NCBI RefSeq assembly: GCF_028128765.1
Contig: NZ_LBJG01000024.1
Span: 310,001 to 374,000, forward strand
Direction: 5' to 3'
Length of the DNA stretch: 64,000 bases
Origin: Bradyrhizobium sp. CCBAU 51627
GTDB taxonomy: Bacteria; Pseudomonadota; Alphaproteobacteria; Rhizobiales; Xanthobacteraceae
The stretch's first letter is position 1, and every line of letters starts with the position of its first letter. The notes under the pieces are model-generated. The model was given only the letters and a program-made list of their open reading frames with translations, did no database searches and was not told where the DNA came from. The translations under genes were made by a program, and so were the position numbers. Of the stretch, positions 32,782 to 42,119 are shown one piece after another.

Positions 32782-35211
32782 ATGGGCGATCGCGATCAGA
32801 ACGATCCGGGCAGAAGGCGTATGGCCGGACGCTGGCGCGTTGCGGCGCTGCTCGGCCTGTATCGCCCTGCGCTGGTCGCGGCTGCCGTCGGATTGCTGTT
32901 CTCGCTCGCAGGCGCCGCGGCGGTGGCGCGCTGGGAAGACCGCGTCAACAGGATCGAGTTCGAGAATGCGGCCGAAACGCAATCCATCGTCATGCAGAAC
33001 GGCATGAACGAATATATCAGCCGGCTCGTGGCGCTGCGGACCCTGTTCGAATCGTCCAACGAGGGCGTCACGCGCAGCGAGTTCGAGATGTTCAGCGGCC
33101 GGCTGTTCGAGCGTTATCCCGGCTTGCTGCGCGTCGGCTGGCTGCCGCGGATCACCCGCAAGGAGCGCGCTGAATACGAGGCTGCGGCGATTGCCGACGG
33201 CGTGTCCGGCTATCGCATCAAGGCGCTGGATGGCAACGGCTTCGTTACCGCGCCGCAACGGGAGGAATATTTCCCCGTCTTCTATTCAACGCAGCCGAAG
33301 ACATCGCCCGTTTACGGCATGGATTATATGAGCGTACCGGACCGCAAGGCGGTGCTCGAACGTGCTCGCGACAATGACAACATCGCCGCCATCCGCACCG
33401 AGCTCTATGCCCGGAACGAAGATAGCAAGTTGCCGAACGTGCTCGTGATCGTACCCGTCTACGCCAAGGGCACCTCGCGTGACACCATCGTGGATCGCCG
33501 CCGCAACATCACGGGCTTCGTTGTCGGCATCTTCGACCTGCCTCTGTTGATGCAGGCCATTCGCGTCAGGACCGGGGCGAGTCCCGCCGTCAGCGTGAAC
33601 GTCTATCAGCCCTACAATTCGCGTACCATCAGCCTGGAAGACATGCTGCCCGACTACGCCTCCGCAACGGCCGCGCCGCAATCGGTAAGCGATGTTGCGC
33701 GCGGCCGGCACTGGTCGGGCAACCTCGGGATAGGCGACACCGATTGGCAGGTGCGGGCGGTTCCTACCGCCGGCGGCCCGCTGGAGACGAGTTATGACCG
33801 CGCAGGCGCCGTGCTGACCGTCGGCATGCTGCTGACGCTGTCGCTTTCGACCTATTTGATGCTTGCAAGCCGCAATTCGCGGCGCCTGTCGCTGGCCAAC
33901 CGGCGCGTGCTCGAGCTGGCACAGACCGACGTCCTCACGGGTTTGCCGAACCGCGCATTCTTCCTCGCCCGGCTCGACGAGATCAACAGCCAGCTGAAGG
34001 ACGGTGGCTGGACCTTCTCGATCCTGATGCTCGATCTCGATCGTTTCAAGAACGTCAACGACTCGCTCGGCCATGGTGCCGGCGATGCGCTGCTGCGACT
34101 GGTGGCGCAGCGGCTGAAATCCGCCCTGCGCGCCACCGATGTGCTGGCGCGGCTCGGCGGTGACGAATTCGCCGTCATCCAGGAAGGCTGCGATGACCAG
34201 CGCGCCTCTTCGACCGAGCTGGCGGCGCGGATCGCCAAGCTGGTCGCCGAGCCGTTTCTGCTGCCGGGACATCGCGTCGAGATCGGCACCAGCATCGGCA
34301 TTGCGATCGCGCCGGATCACGGCAGCGACCAGGAGCAATTGCTGAAGAAGGCCGACCTTGCGCTCTACCGGTCGAAATCGGCCGGCCGCAACTGCTTTAC
34401 CATCTATGACGAGGCGATGTCGGCCGAGCTCGAGGCGCGCAATACGCTGGAGGGGGATCTGCGCGATGCTATCGCGCGCTGTCAGCTCGAGGTGCACTAC
34501 CAGCCCTTCATGGATGCCGGCACCGGGGTGCGGCGCGGCTTCGAGGCGCTGGTGCGCTGGCGCCACCCGGTGCGCGGGCTGATCCCGCCGGATCAGTTCA
34601 TCGCGCTCGCCGAGGAGACCGGGCTGATCGTGCCGCTCGGTGAATTCGTGCTGCGCCGCGCCTGCGCGGATGCGGAGAACTGGCCGTCCGACCTGATGGT
34701 CGCGGTGAACCTGTCGCCGATCCAGTTCAAGGAAGCCGACCTGTTCGATGTCATCTGCAGCGCCTTGCGCGATTCCGGCCTGTCGCCGCATCGGCTCGAG
34801 ATCGAGATCACCGAATCCGTCCTGCTGGAGCGCGGCACCGAAAACCACGCCTTCATGAAGCGGTTGAAGAGCATCGGCATCGAGCTTGCGCTCGACGATT
34901 TTGGCACCGGCTACTCCTCGCTCAGCTATCTCACCGCGTTCCCGTTCGACAAGATCAAGATCGACAAATCCTTCATCCGCAACCTCACGCACCAGCCGCG
35001 CTCTTCCGCCATCATCTCCTCGATCGTGACGCTGGCGCGCGGGCTCGACATGTCGGTCACCGCCGAGGGCGTCGAGACATCGGAGGAGTTCGAGCGGCTG
35101 AAGGCGCTCGGCGTCAACTTTGCGCAAGGCTATCTGTTCGGCCGCCCGCTGCCGATCGACCGGATCGAACTCGATGGGTCCGCCGATGGCTCCCGGCGCG
35201 ACGCGGCCTGA
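32782..35211 (+). CDS. Membrane CHASE-GGDEF-EAL c-di-GMP signalling protein
   Basis: An 809-residue protein; ATG 32782 is used, ATG 32821 is an alternative. Domain order: an N-terminal helix (about 25-50), a periplasmic CHASE sensor (about 80-290, with KALDGNGFVTAPQREEYFPV), a second helix (about 340-360), GGDEF (about 375-540; DVLTGLPNRAFFLARL and RLGGDEFAVIQE, motif intact), and EAL (about 555-800; GFEALVRWRHP, EITESVLLE, DDFGTGYSSLSYL). All EAL metal-site motifs look present, so both synthesis and breakdown of c-di-GMP are possible. A paralogous locus lies 1.5 kb downstream, beyond an MFS gene. Ligand unknown. Confidence 0.9.
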   Translation: MGDRDQNDPGRRRMAGRWRVAALLGLYRPALVAAAVGLLFSLAGAAAVARWEDRVNRIEFENAAETQSIVMQNGMNEYISRLVALRTLFESSNEGVTRSEFEMFSGRLFERYPGLLRVGWLPRITRKERAEYEAAAIADGVSGYRIKALDGNGFVTAPQREEYFPVFYSTQPKTSPVYGMDYMSVPDRKAVLERARDNDNIAAIRTELYARNEDSKLPNVLVIVPVYAKGTSRDTIVDRRRNITGFVVGIFDLPLLMQAIRVRTGASPAVSVNVYQPYNSRTISLEDMLPDYASATAAPQSVSDVARGRHWSGNLGIGDTDWQVRAVPTAGGPLETSYDRAGAVLTVGMLLTLSLSTYLMLASRNSRRLSLANRRVLELAQTDVLTGLPNRAFFLARLDEINSQLKDGGWTFSILMLDLDRFKNVNDSLGHGAGDALLRLVAQRLKSALRATDVLARLGGDEFAVIQEGCDDQRASSTELAARIAKLVAEPFLLPGHRVEIGTSIGIAIAPDHGSDQEQLLKKADLALYRSKSAGRNCFTIYDEAMSAELEARNTLEGDLRDAIARCQLEVHYQPFMDAGTGVRRGFEALVRWRHPVRGLIPPDQFIALAEETGLIVPLGEFVLRRACADAENWPSDLMVAVNLSPIQFKEADLFDVICSALRDSGLSPHRLEIEITESVLLERGTENHAFMKRLKSIGIELALDDFGTGYSSLSYLTAFPFDKIKIDKSFIRNLTHQPRSSAIISSIVTLARGLDMSVTAEGVETSEEFERLKALGVNFAQGYLFGRPLPIDRIELDGSADGSRRDAA

Positions 35212-35331
35212 GCGCGCGCCTCGATGGGCCGCGACGTAGCTGTCTGCCACGCTCAGCTGCCATTCGTGAAAACGGCTTGACCCGTGTTCCCCGAGATGGT
35301 CCGAAGGATCGTCCAGGGATGAAACACAAAA

Positions 35332-36624
35332 ATGCGGCTTCCGTTCTTCTACGGCTGGGTCGTGGTTGTCGTGACGTTCGTCACCATGGCCATCGGCGTC
35401 AACGCGCGCACCGCCTTCTCGCTGTTCTTTCCGCCGATCCTCTCCGAATTCGGCTGGGAGCGCGGCGTCACCGCGGGCGCCTTCTCCTTCGGCTTCGTTG
35501 CCTCGGGCATCGCCAGTCCGCTGATCGGACGGCTGATGGATCGCGCAGGCCCGCGCGCGGTGATGGAGCTCGGCGTCGCGCTGATGGCCGGCGGGCTGCT
35601 GCTCGCGCCGCTCACCAGCCGGCCCTGGCATCTCTATCTGACGCTCGGCGTCATGGTCGGCGCCGGCTCCGTGTGCCTCGGCTATTCCGGCCAGTCGCTG
35701 TTCCTGCCGAACTGGTTTATCCGCAAGCGCGGCTTTGCCATCGGTATCGCCTTTGCCGGCGTCGGCATCGGTTCGATGACGCTGCTGCCATGGGTGCAGC
35801 ACGTGATCGAGCAGACCGGCTGGCGCACCGCCTGCACCGCGATGGGCCTGATGATCCTGATCGTGCTGGCGCCGATCAACCTGCTCCTCCACAAACGTCC
35901 CCAAGACATTGGCCTTCGGCCGGACGGCGACGCTGCGCCGGCCGCCGGCGCCGCGAAGCCGCTCTCCAACATCGTCGATCCAGCCTGGGCCAGCACCGAT
36001 TGGACGCTCGCACGGGCGGTTGCGACGGCCCGGTTCTGGTGGATCGCATTTGGCTATTTCTGCGGCCTGTACATCTGGTACGCGGTGCAGGTGCATCAGA
36101 CCAAGTTCCTGCTCGACATCGGCTTCAGCCCGAGCATTGCGGTCTGGGCGCTCGGCGCTGTCAGCCTGCTCGGCATTCCCGGCCAGATCTTGCTCGGCCA
36201 CGTCTCCGACCGGATCGGCCGGGAATGGGTCTGGGCAATTAGCTGCGCCGGATTTGCAGTCTGCTTTTCCGCGCTGATCGCGCTGAAATATCAGCACTCG
36301 CTCTGGCTGGTCTGGCTGATGGTGTTCACGCAAGGTGCGCTCGGCTACGGCCTCACCTCGATCATGGGGGCGGTGGTGTTCGAGATATTCCAGGGCCGAC
36401 ATCAGGGCAGCATCTTCGGCATGATCATGCTGGCGGCGCTCGCGGGCGGTGCCGCCGGTCCCTGGTTGACGGGCCTGCTCTACGATCGCGCCGGCGACTA
36501 CACGCTCGCCTTTGCCATCGCCATTCTTGTGAGCCTGCTCTCGGCGCTGTCGGTCTGGCGCGCCTCGCCCGGCAAGGTACGGACGGTGGCCGGCCGGCTG
36601 CACAGGCTTCGCGCGACAAATTAG
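35332..36624 (+). CDS. MFS transporter (OFA-like)
   Basis: A 430-residue protein with about 12 membrane segments. The start (FFYGWVVVVVTFVTMAIGVN), the SPLIGRLMDRAGPRAVM loop between helices two and three, and the GLYIWYAVQVHQTKFLLDIGF middle fit the oxalate/formate antiporter and monocarboxylate carrier group of the MFS. A substrate cannot be given: this branch includes many uncharacterised carriers. It stands between two GGDEF-EAL loci but has no obvious metabolic partner. Confidence 0.82.
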   Translation: MRLPFFYGWVVVVVTFVTMAIGVNARTAFSLFFPPILSEFGWERGVTAGAFSFGFVASGIASPLIGRLMDRAGPRAVMELGVALMAGGLLLAPLTSRPWHLYLTLGVMVGAGSVCLGYSGQSLFLPNWFIRKRGFAIGIAFAGVGIGSMTLLPWVQHVIEQTGWRTACTAMGLMILIVLAPINLLLHKRPQDIGLRPDGDAAPAAGAAKPLSNIVDPAWASTDWTLARAVATARFWWIAFGYFCGLYIWYAVQVHQTKFLLDIGFSPSIAVWALGAVSLLGIPGQILLGHVSDRIGREWVWAISCAGFAVCFSALIALKYQHSLWLVWLMVFTQGALGYGLTSIMGAVVFEIFQGRHQGSIFGMIMLAALAGGAAGPWLTGLLYDRAGDYTLAFAIAILVSLLSALSVWRASPGKVRTVAGRLHRLRATN

Positions 36625-36764
36625 GTTCCTTCTGCAACGGCTTACCCTCGCGCCTTTCAAAGAATGTTAAGCATGTCGCGGCTTGGCGGAACCCACGCCA
36701 GTCGTAAGAACGTCTTGGACACCATCGAAGCGCTAGCTTTGGAGCCGATTGCCTGATCTTCCCG

Positions 36765-39367
36765 ATGCTGCCGGGTCCAACGATGTCTGCCTCCGACGCC
36801 TCAGTGACCGATATGCCGGACGTATTGCGCGCGGTGCTCGAATGCGCCAATGACGGCATCGTCATCGTCGATGACGCGCATCGCATCACCCATTTCAACG
36901 CCGGCGCGGAGCGGATCTGGAAGCTCGCGCGCGCCGACGTGCTAGGTCGCGACGCTGCAATTCTCACCCTCAAATGCCTTCAGGCCGATCCGGTCGCGGA
37001 TTTTCGCGACGAGATCAGCCTGATGCGACGCGACGGTAGCCGGATCAAGGCACGGATTGCGCTGTCGTCGACGACCATCGATGGGGCGACCCACCACATC
37101 GTGTTCGCGCGCGACGTCACCGCCGATGCCGAACGCCGCGTCAGGATCGGGCTGCTCAACGCTGTCTCCGACCAGACCAACCGCGCGGTCATCATCACCG
37201 ATGTCGAACAGAACATCGTCTACGTCAATTCGGCCTTCACGGGGCTGTTCGGCTACAGCAGCGGCGAGGCCGAAGGTCGCCGCGCCGGCGGGCTCATCGC
37301 CGGCTGCCATACCGATCGCAAGTCCGTTGCGAGGCTCATCAAGCGTTTGATACATGATGGCCAGCGCGGCGAGGCCGAGGTGCTGGTCTACGACAAGTCC
37401 GGCGAGGAGATTTGGGTCTGCGCCCGGATCGATGCCTTCCGCGACAAGAAGGGCCGGGTCAGGCATATCTTCGCGCTGCTCGAGGACATCACCGAGACCA
37501 AGCAGCTGCGCTCGCTCCAGCAACTGATCATGGGTGCGCTCGCCGATGAGTTGCCGATCACGGAAATCGCCGACAGGCTGTGCCGCCACGTCGAGGAGAT
37601 CGCGCCCGACGTGGTCTGTTCGCTGCTGCATGTCGATGCCGCCGGCCTGATCCATCCGCTCGGGGGGCCAAGCCTGCCCGACGATTATTCCCGGGCGCTG
37701 GAAGGCATCGCTATCGGCCCCGATGTCGGCTCCTGCGGCACAGCCGCCTTCTATGGCGAGCCGGTGCTGGCGACCGATCTCGATACCGATCCACGCTGGC
37801 AGCCCTACAAGGCCATGCCGCTTGCGGTCGGCCTGCGCGCCTGCTGGTCGACCCCGGTCAAGGCCAAGGACGGCCGGGTCATCGCCACCTTCGCCTTCTA
37901 CTACCGGGAGCCACGCGCCCCGAGCAACTGGCACCGGCGTATCGTCGAGGCCTGCGTCGCCCTCGGAGCTTTCGCGATCGAGCGCAAGGAGGCGCGCGCC
38001 GAGATCGCGCGGCTCGCCTATCACGACATCCTCACCGGCTGTCGAACCGCGCGCAGTTGCGGCACCTGATCACGACCGCGATCGATGCTTGTCCGACTGG
38101 CGGCCATGTCGCGCTGGCTTTCCTCGACGTCGATCATTTCAAGGATGTCAACGACACGCTCGGCCACGCCGCCGGCGACGAGCTCCTGGTCCAGCTCGCG
38201 CAGCGCCTGCGCGAGCAGATCGGGCCCGAGGACATGCTGGGCCGGCTCGGCGGCGACGAATTCGTCGTCCTGCTGCCGCATCGGAACGCGCAAGATGCCG
38301 AGCGCGTCGCGGCCGGCATCACCGAGGCGCTGGCCGTGCCGCTACGGCTCGGATCGAAGCTGATGCCGATGTCGGCCAGCATCGGCATCAGCCTTTATCC
38401 CGACCATGCCACCGACATCGATACGCTGATGCAGCAGGCCGACGCCGCCATGTACATGGCCAAGCAGGCGGGCCGGTCGACGCATTGCATGTTCAGCGTC
38501 GAGATGAACGGGCTTGCCGAGCAGCGGCTGGCGATGATCGCGGCACTGCGCCGCGCCATCGCCGACAACGCACTGAGCCTGTTCTATCAGCCGCAGATCC
38601 GCAGCTGCGATGGCGCCATCCACGGCGTCGAGGCGCTGGCGCGTTGGCACGATGCTGCCCTCGGCGACGTCTCGCCGGCCAAGTTCATTCCGCTCGCCGA
38701 GGAGTGCGGCCTGATCGAGCAGATCGGGCTGTGGTCGGTACGCGAGGCCTGTCGGCAGATGGCGACCTGGCGCCGCGCGGGCCTCAATATTCCCAGCGTG
38801 TCGGTGAATTTGTCGCCGCTCAATTTCCGCAATGTTGCGCTGGCCGCGCGGCTCAAGGACGTCCTCACCGAATGCGCGCTGCCGCCGCACGTGCTGATGC
38901 TCGAGATCACCGAAGGCACGTTCATGCAGGACGGTGCTGCCGCGCTGGAGACGATGCATGCGATCCGCGAGCTCGGCGTCGGGCTTTCGGTCGATGATTT
39001 CGGCACCGGCTACTCAAGCCTCAGCCGCCTCGCGCATCTGCCGATCCGCGAGCTGAAGATCGACCGCAGTTTCATGCGCGATATTGACAGGAATGCCGGG
39101 GCGCTCACGATCGCCACCGCCGTGGTGCGCGTCGGCCAGGGCCTCGGGCTGACCGTCGTCGCCGAGGGGGTCGAGACCGAAAGCCAGCGCAAGATGCTGG
39201 CCGAGCTCGGCTGCGACGTCGTGCAGGGCTTCCTCTACGCTCCCGCGCTCGCGCCTGTCGCCTTCGAGCGCTGGCTGATCGAACATTGCGCCGAGCAGGC
39301 GAAGGCAATGCTGGGGCGGCTCGATCTCAACCCGGCCGGCGTAGCTGCCGTGAAGCGCTCGGCCTAG
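36765..39367 (+). pseudogene. Frameshifted PAS-PAS-GAF-GGDEF-EAL c-di-GMP protein gene
   Basis: The first frame, from ATG 36765 (or 36783), encodes two PAS domains (about residues 20-135 and 140-260; GIVIVDDAHRITHFNAGAER and VIITDVEQNIVYVNSAFTGLFG) and a GAF domain (about 270-420). It ends at 38067-38069 just after HDILTG. The remaining GGDEF (RLGGDEFVVLLPH) and EAL (GVEALARWHD, DDFGTGYSSLSRL) run in the next frame to TAG at 39365-39367. One missing base at about 38039-38041, inside the conserved DxLTGLxNR motif, explains the break: restoring it gives GLSNRAQLRHLI. As it stands, the output domains are not translated from the upstream start. Full length would be about 867 residues. Confidence 0.88.
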
Positions 39368-39455
39368 CGCGCGGATTCCAAAATGACACCGGCGACCGCA
39401 AGATCGCCGGTATATTCGTTCAGGTCTCTGCGCCCGGCACGGGGCCATCCGCGAT

Positions 39456-39911
39456 TCAGGCAGCGCGGATGAGGCCGAGCTGCTGCAGGGCCGTGACTCC
39501 GTCATCGAGACCGATTTCCTCGAGGATCTTTCCGTCCTTGAGCTTCAGCACGGTCGTGCCGGTGAACTTCATCTTGCGGCCGGTGTTGGCCGGCAGCGAT
39601 CCCGCCAGGAAGTCGCCGAACGCCGGCCCGGTATGCGTTCCTCCGCCCTCCCATCGGCCGACGACGTAGTCGCCTTCGGCGATGAGATCCGCAGCGCCCC
39701 AGAAGTTGAGATCGGGGAACGCTTTCCGAAAGTCTGTCATGAACGCCTTGATGTCGTCGTGGCCCCGGCGCGGCTCGTGCAGCGAGTACTGCAGCAGCAT
39801 GTCCGGCGCAGCGAGTTGATCGACAATTCCGAGGTCGCAAGTTTCGCCCCAGAATTTCGTGAACCACTGGCCTACGATGGCTTTGTTGTCTTCTTCAATC
39901 GACACGATCAT
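39456..39911 (-). CDS. SnoaL-like ester cyclase/polyketide-cyclase-fold protein
   Basis: A 151-residue protein from ATG 39911 (MIVSIEEDNKAIVGQWF), with GGGAGA just ahead; the longer frame to 40001 is not supported. The sequence has the SnoaL/NTF2-like fold: FWGETCDLGIVDQLAAPDML, HDDIKAFMTDFRKAFPDLNF and LIAEGDYVVGRWEGGGTHTG. Family members act on polyketide intermediates or are small-ligand-binding proteins of unknown role. It shares a promoter region with nothing obvious; the TetR gene lies about 90 bp further upstream on the same strand. Confidence 0.8.
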   Translation of the reverse strand: MIVSIEEDNKAIVGQWFTKFWGETCDLGIVDQLAAPDMLLQYSLHEPRRGHDDIKAFMTDFRKAFPDLNFWGAADLIAEGDYVVGRWEGGGTHTGPAFGDFLAGSLPANTGRKMKFTGTTVLKLKDGKILEEIGLDDGVTALQQLGLIRAA

Positions 39912-40003
39912 TTCTCCCGTTGTGTACTTTGATGTCCACCACGAGTAGCTATGACCATCACACCGCTGTCTTCCCACCCGATTCCCGACGACGGGCCGCA
40001 CTC

Positions 40004-40615
40004 CTACTCTGGCGCCAATCCCGTCCGCCGGCGCAAATCCGTGATCGCGCGCAAGAAGCTGTCGGCCGGTGTCGTCTCGGGATCGATCAGGCGATGCAGG
40101 CGAAATCCGTCTTCAAGCGCGAGCACGACCGAGGCCATCCAGGGTGGATTCAGCCTCTCGCCCCCCGCGTTACCCTTCAACGTCGCCTCGACGATGTCGG
40201 CGATCAGCTTGCGCCGGGCGCGCAGGCGTTTGGCAAGTTCGGGACGGCGCTTCTCGGCGCGCGCGACGAACAGGATCATCTCGATATGCAGCAGCGGCGA
40301 GCGGGCCAGTGGATCCTGCCGGCCGCGGTCCATCGATTTGAGCGCCGCGATGAAGTCGTCAAGATTGTCGTGCCGCGCGAGGATCTCCATGTTCCGCCGG
40401 ATCGATTGCTCGACATGGTCCTCGAGCATGGCGAAGATCAGCTCGTCCTTGCTCCTGAAATTCGAATAGAACGCGCCGCGAGTGAAGCCTGCCTCCGCCG
40501 CGATGGCCTCGATGCTGGCACCGCCGATGCCGTCCTGCTCGAACACGCGTGCGGCCGCCTCGAACAGCGCCTCGCGCGTGTCGTCCCTGGTCGGCCTGGT
40601 TCTCACCCTTGACAT
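40004..40615 (-). CDS. TetR-family transcriptional regulator
   Basis: A 203-residue regulator, with the helix-turn-helix near residues 15-60 (ALFEAAARVFEQDGIGGAS, AAEAGFTRGAFYSNFRSKDEL) as in TetR/AcrR proteins. The remainder is an all-helical ligand-binding domain. It is divergent from a cytochrome P450 gene, and the 131-bp intergenic space contains a perfect palindrome at 40641-40662, 26 bp from its start codon. It most likely represses itself and the P450 gene until an inducer, perhaps the P450 substrate, binds. Confidence 0.88.
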   Translation of the reverse strand: MSRVRTRPTRDDTREALFEAAARVFEQDGIGGASIEAIAAEAGFTRGAFYSNFRSKDELIFAMLEDHVEQSIRRNMEILARHDNLDDFIAALKSMDRGRQDPLARSPLLHIEMILFVARAEKRRPELAKRLRARRKLIADIVEATLKGNAGGERLNPPWMASVVLALEDGFRLHRLIDPETTPADSFLRAITDLRRRTGLAPE

Positions 40616-40640
40616 CGGCGCAGGTTAGGGCAGAATGCAA

Positions 40641-40662
40641 CTCGATACAACAATGTATCGAG
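40641..40662. promoter_or_regulatory. Perfect palindrome, predicted TetR-type operator
   Basis: CTCGATACA and TGTATCGAG are exact reverse complements, separated by ACAA. Size (22 bp), symmetry and position in the TetR/P450 intergenic region, 26 bp from the regulator start, all suit a TetR-family operator. It would control both divergent genes. Confidence 0.78.
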
Positions 40663-40746
40663 ATGATAAATCACAGGGATGGTTACGCCGGGGCTTCGGG
40701 GCTGCCTCGCGTATCGTGTCATGCGGCAACCGATGCGAGGTCCACC

Positions 40747-41976
40747 ATGAACGAGCAAGTGCAACCCGCAGGCGATCCGCTGTTCAATCCGCTGGCGCCG
40801 GACTTCATCCGCGATCCCTATCCGCACTATGACCGGCTGCGCACGATCGATCCGATCCATGTGACGCCGTTCGGCCAGTTCGTCGCCAGCCGTCATGCCG
40901 ACGTCAGCCTCGTGATGCGCGACAAGCGCTTCGGCAAGGACTTTGTCGAGCGCACGACGCGCCGCTATGGCCCGGACATCATGAAGGAGCCGGTGTTCCG
41001 CAGCATGGGTCACTGGATGCTGCAGGCGGATCCGCCCGATCACACCCGCCTGCGCGGCCTCGTCGTGAAGGCCTTCACCGCCCGCCGCGTCGAGGATATG
41101 CGGCCGCGGATTCAGGAAATCGTCGACCAGGCGATCGATGCCGTGATCGAGCGCGGCCACATGGACCTGATCGAGGATTTCGCCTTCCGCCTGCCCGTCA
41201 CCGTCATCTGCGAGATGCTCGGCATCCCCGAGGATCATCGCGAGGTCTTCTACAAGAGCTCCCGCGACGGCGGGCGGCTGCTTGATCCGGTGCCGATGAC
41301 ATCAGAGGAGATCGCCAAGGGCAATGCCGCCAACATGATGGCGCAAATGTACTTTCAGCAGCTGTTCGAGCTGCGCCGGCGCAGTCCCGGCGACGATCTC
41401 ACGACACAGCTCGTGCAGGCCGAGGAAGACGGCAACAAGCTGACCAATGAGGAGCTGACCGCCAACATCATCCTGCTGTTCGGCGCCGGACATGAGACCA
41501 CGGTCAATCTGATCGGCAACGGCCTTCTGGCGCTGCATCGCAATCCGGACCAGCTTGCGCTTCTGAAGGCGCGGCCGGATCTGATCACCAACGCGATCGA
41601 GGAGTTTCTGCGCTACGATTCCTCCGTGCAGATGACCGGGCGCGTCACGCTGGAGCAGATCGACGATCTCGGCGGCAAGAGCATCCCCAAGGGGGAGACC
41701 GTGCTCTGCCTGCTCGGCTCGGCCAATCGTGATCCGGCGGTCTATCCCGATCGTCCCGAGAGGCTCGACATCACGAGGCCCAACGTCCGGCCGCTGTCGT
41801 TCGGCGGCGGCATCCATTTCTGCCTGGGCGCCCAATTGGCGCGCATCGAGGCCGAGATCGCTATCGCCACGCTGCTGCGGCGGCTGCCTGATCTGCGCAT
41901 CGACGACGTCGAAAACCCCGAATGGCGGCCGACCTTCGTGCTGCGCGGCCTGAAGCGGCTGCCGGCGAGCTGGTGA
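40747..41976 (+). CDS. Cytochrome P450 (bacterial, soluble type)
   Basis: A 409-residue P450 from ATG 40747 with no membrane anchor. Features: I-helix oxygen-binding AGHET (about residue 247), K-helix ExxR in EEFLR, and the haem loop FGGGIHFCLGAQLAR with the Cys ligand (about residue 360). Early blocks MGHWMLQADPPDHTRLRGL and TVICEMLGIPEDHREVF are common to bacterial CYP107-like and related families. A ferredoxin partner gene is not adjacent. Likely hydroxylates a small organic compound; its divergent TetR regulator gene suggests induction by that compound. Precise CYP family not assigned. Confidence 0.9.
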   Translation: MNEQVQPAGDPLFNPLAPDFIRDPYPHYDRLRTIDPIHVTPFGQFVASRHADVSLVMRDKRFGKDFVERTTRRYGPDIMKEPVFRSMGHWMLQADPPDHTRLRGLVVKAFTARRVEDMRPRIQEIVDQAIDAVIERGHMDLIEDFAFRLPVTVICEMLGIPEDHREVFYKSSRDGGRLLDPVPMTSEEIAKGNAANMMAQMYFQQLFELRRRSPGDDLTTQLVQAEEDGNKLTNEELTANIILLFGAGHETTVNLIGNGLLALHRNPDQLALLKARPDLITNAIEEFLRYDSSVQMTGRVTLEQIDDLGGKSIPKGETVLCLLGSANRDPAVYPDRPERLDITRPNVRPLSFGGGIHFCLGAQLARIEAEIAIATLLRRLPDLRIDDVENPEWRPTFVLRGLKRLPASW

Positions 41977-42011
41977 GGCCGGACGGGTTAACCTCCGCGC
42001 GCAACAGTCGC

Positions 42012-42047
42012 TGTGACTTCGCCACACTTGCCCCTATATAAGGGGCA
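42012..42047 (+). promoter_or_regulatory. Candidate promoter overlapping a short palindrome before the AsmA gene
   Basis: TGCCCCT and AGGGGCA form a perfect seven-base inverted repeat around ATATA at 42029-42047. Inside it TATATA (42035-42040) could be a -10 box, with TGTGAC (42012-42017) 17 bp upstream as a -35-like box. The palindrome overlapping the -10 suggests a repressor site or a hairpin. Weak single-sequence evidence. Confidence 0.4.
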
Positions 42048-42119
42048 GTTCCGGCGCGCCTGAAGCTTGGTTGTCAGCTTGGGTTTGACCCCGGTGCCGG
42101 CTTGGCCGAGAGGAGACCC

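Noticed and set aside
33286..36660. Very long open frame (over 1100 codons) on the minus strand under the GGDEF-EAL and MFS genes
   Set aside because: The sense-strand genes have complete domain sets; the antisense frame is Arg/Gln/His-rich low complexity.
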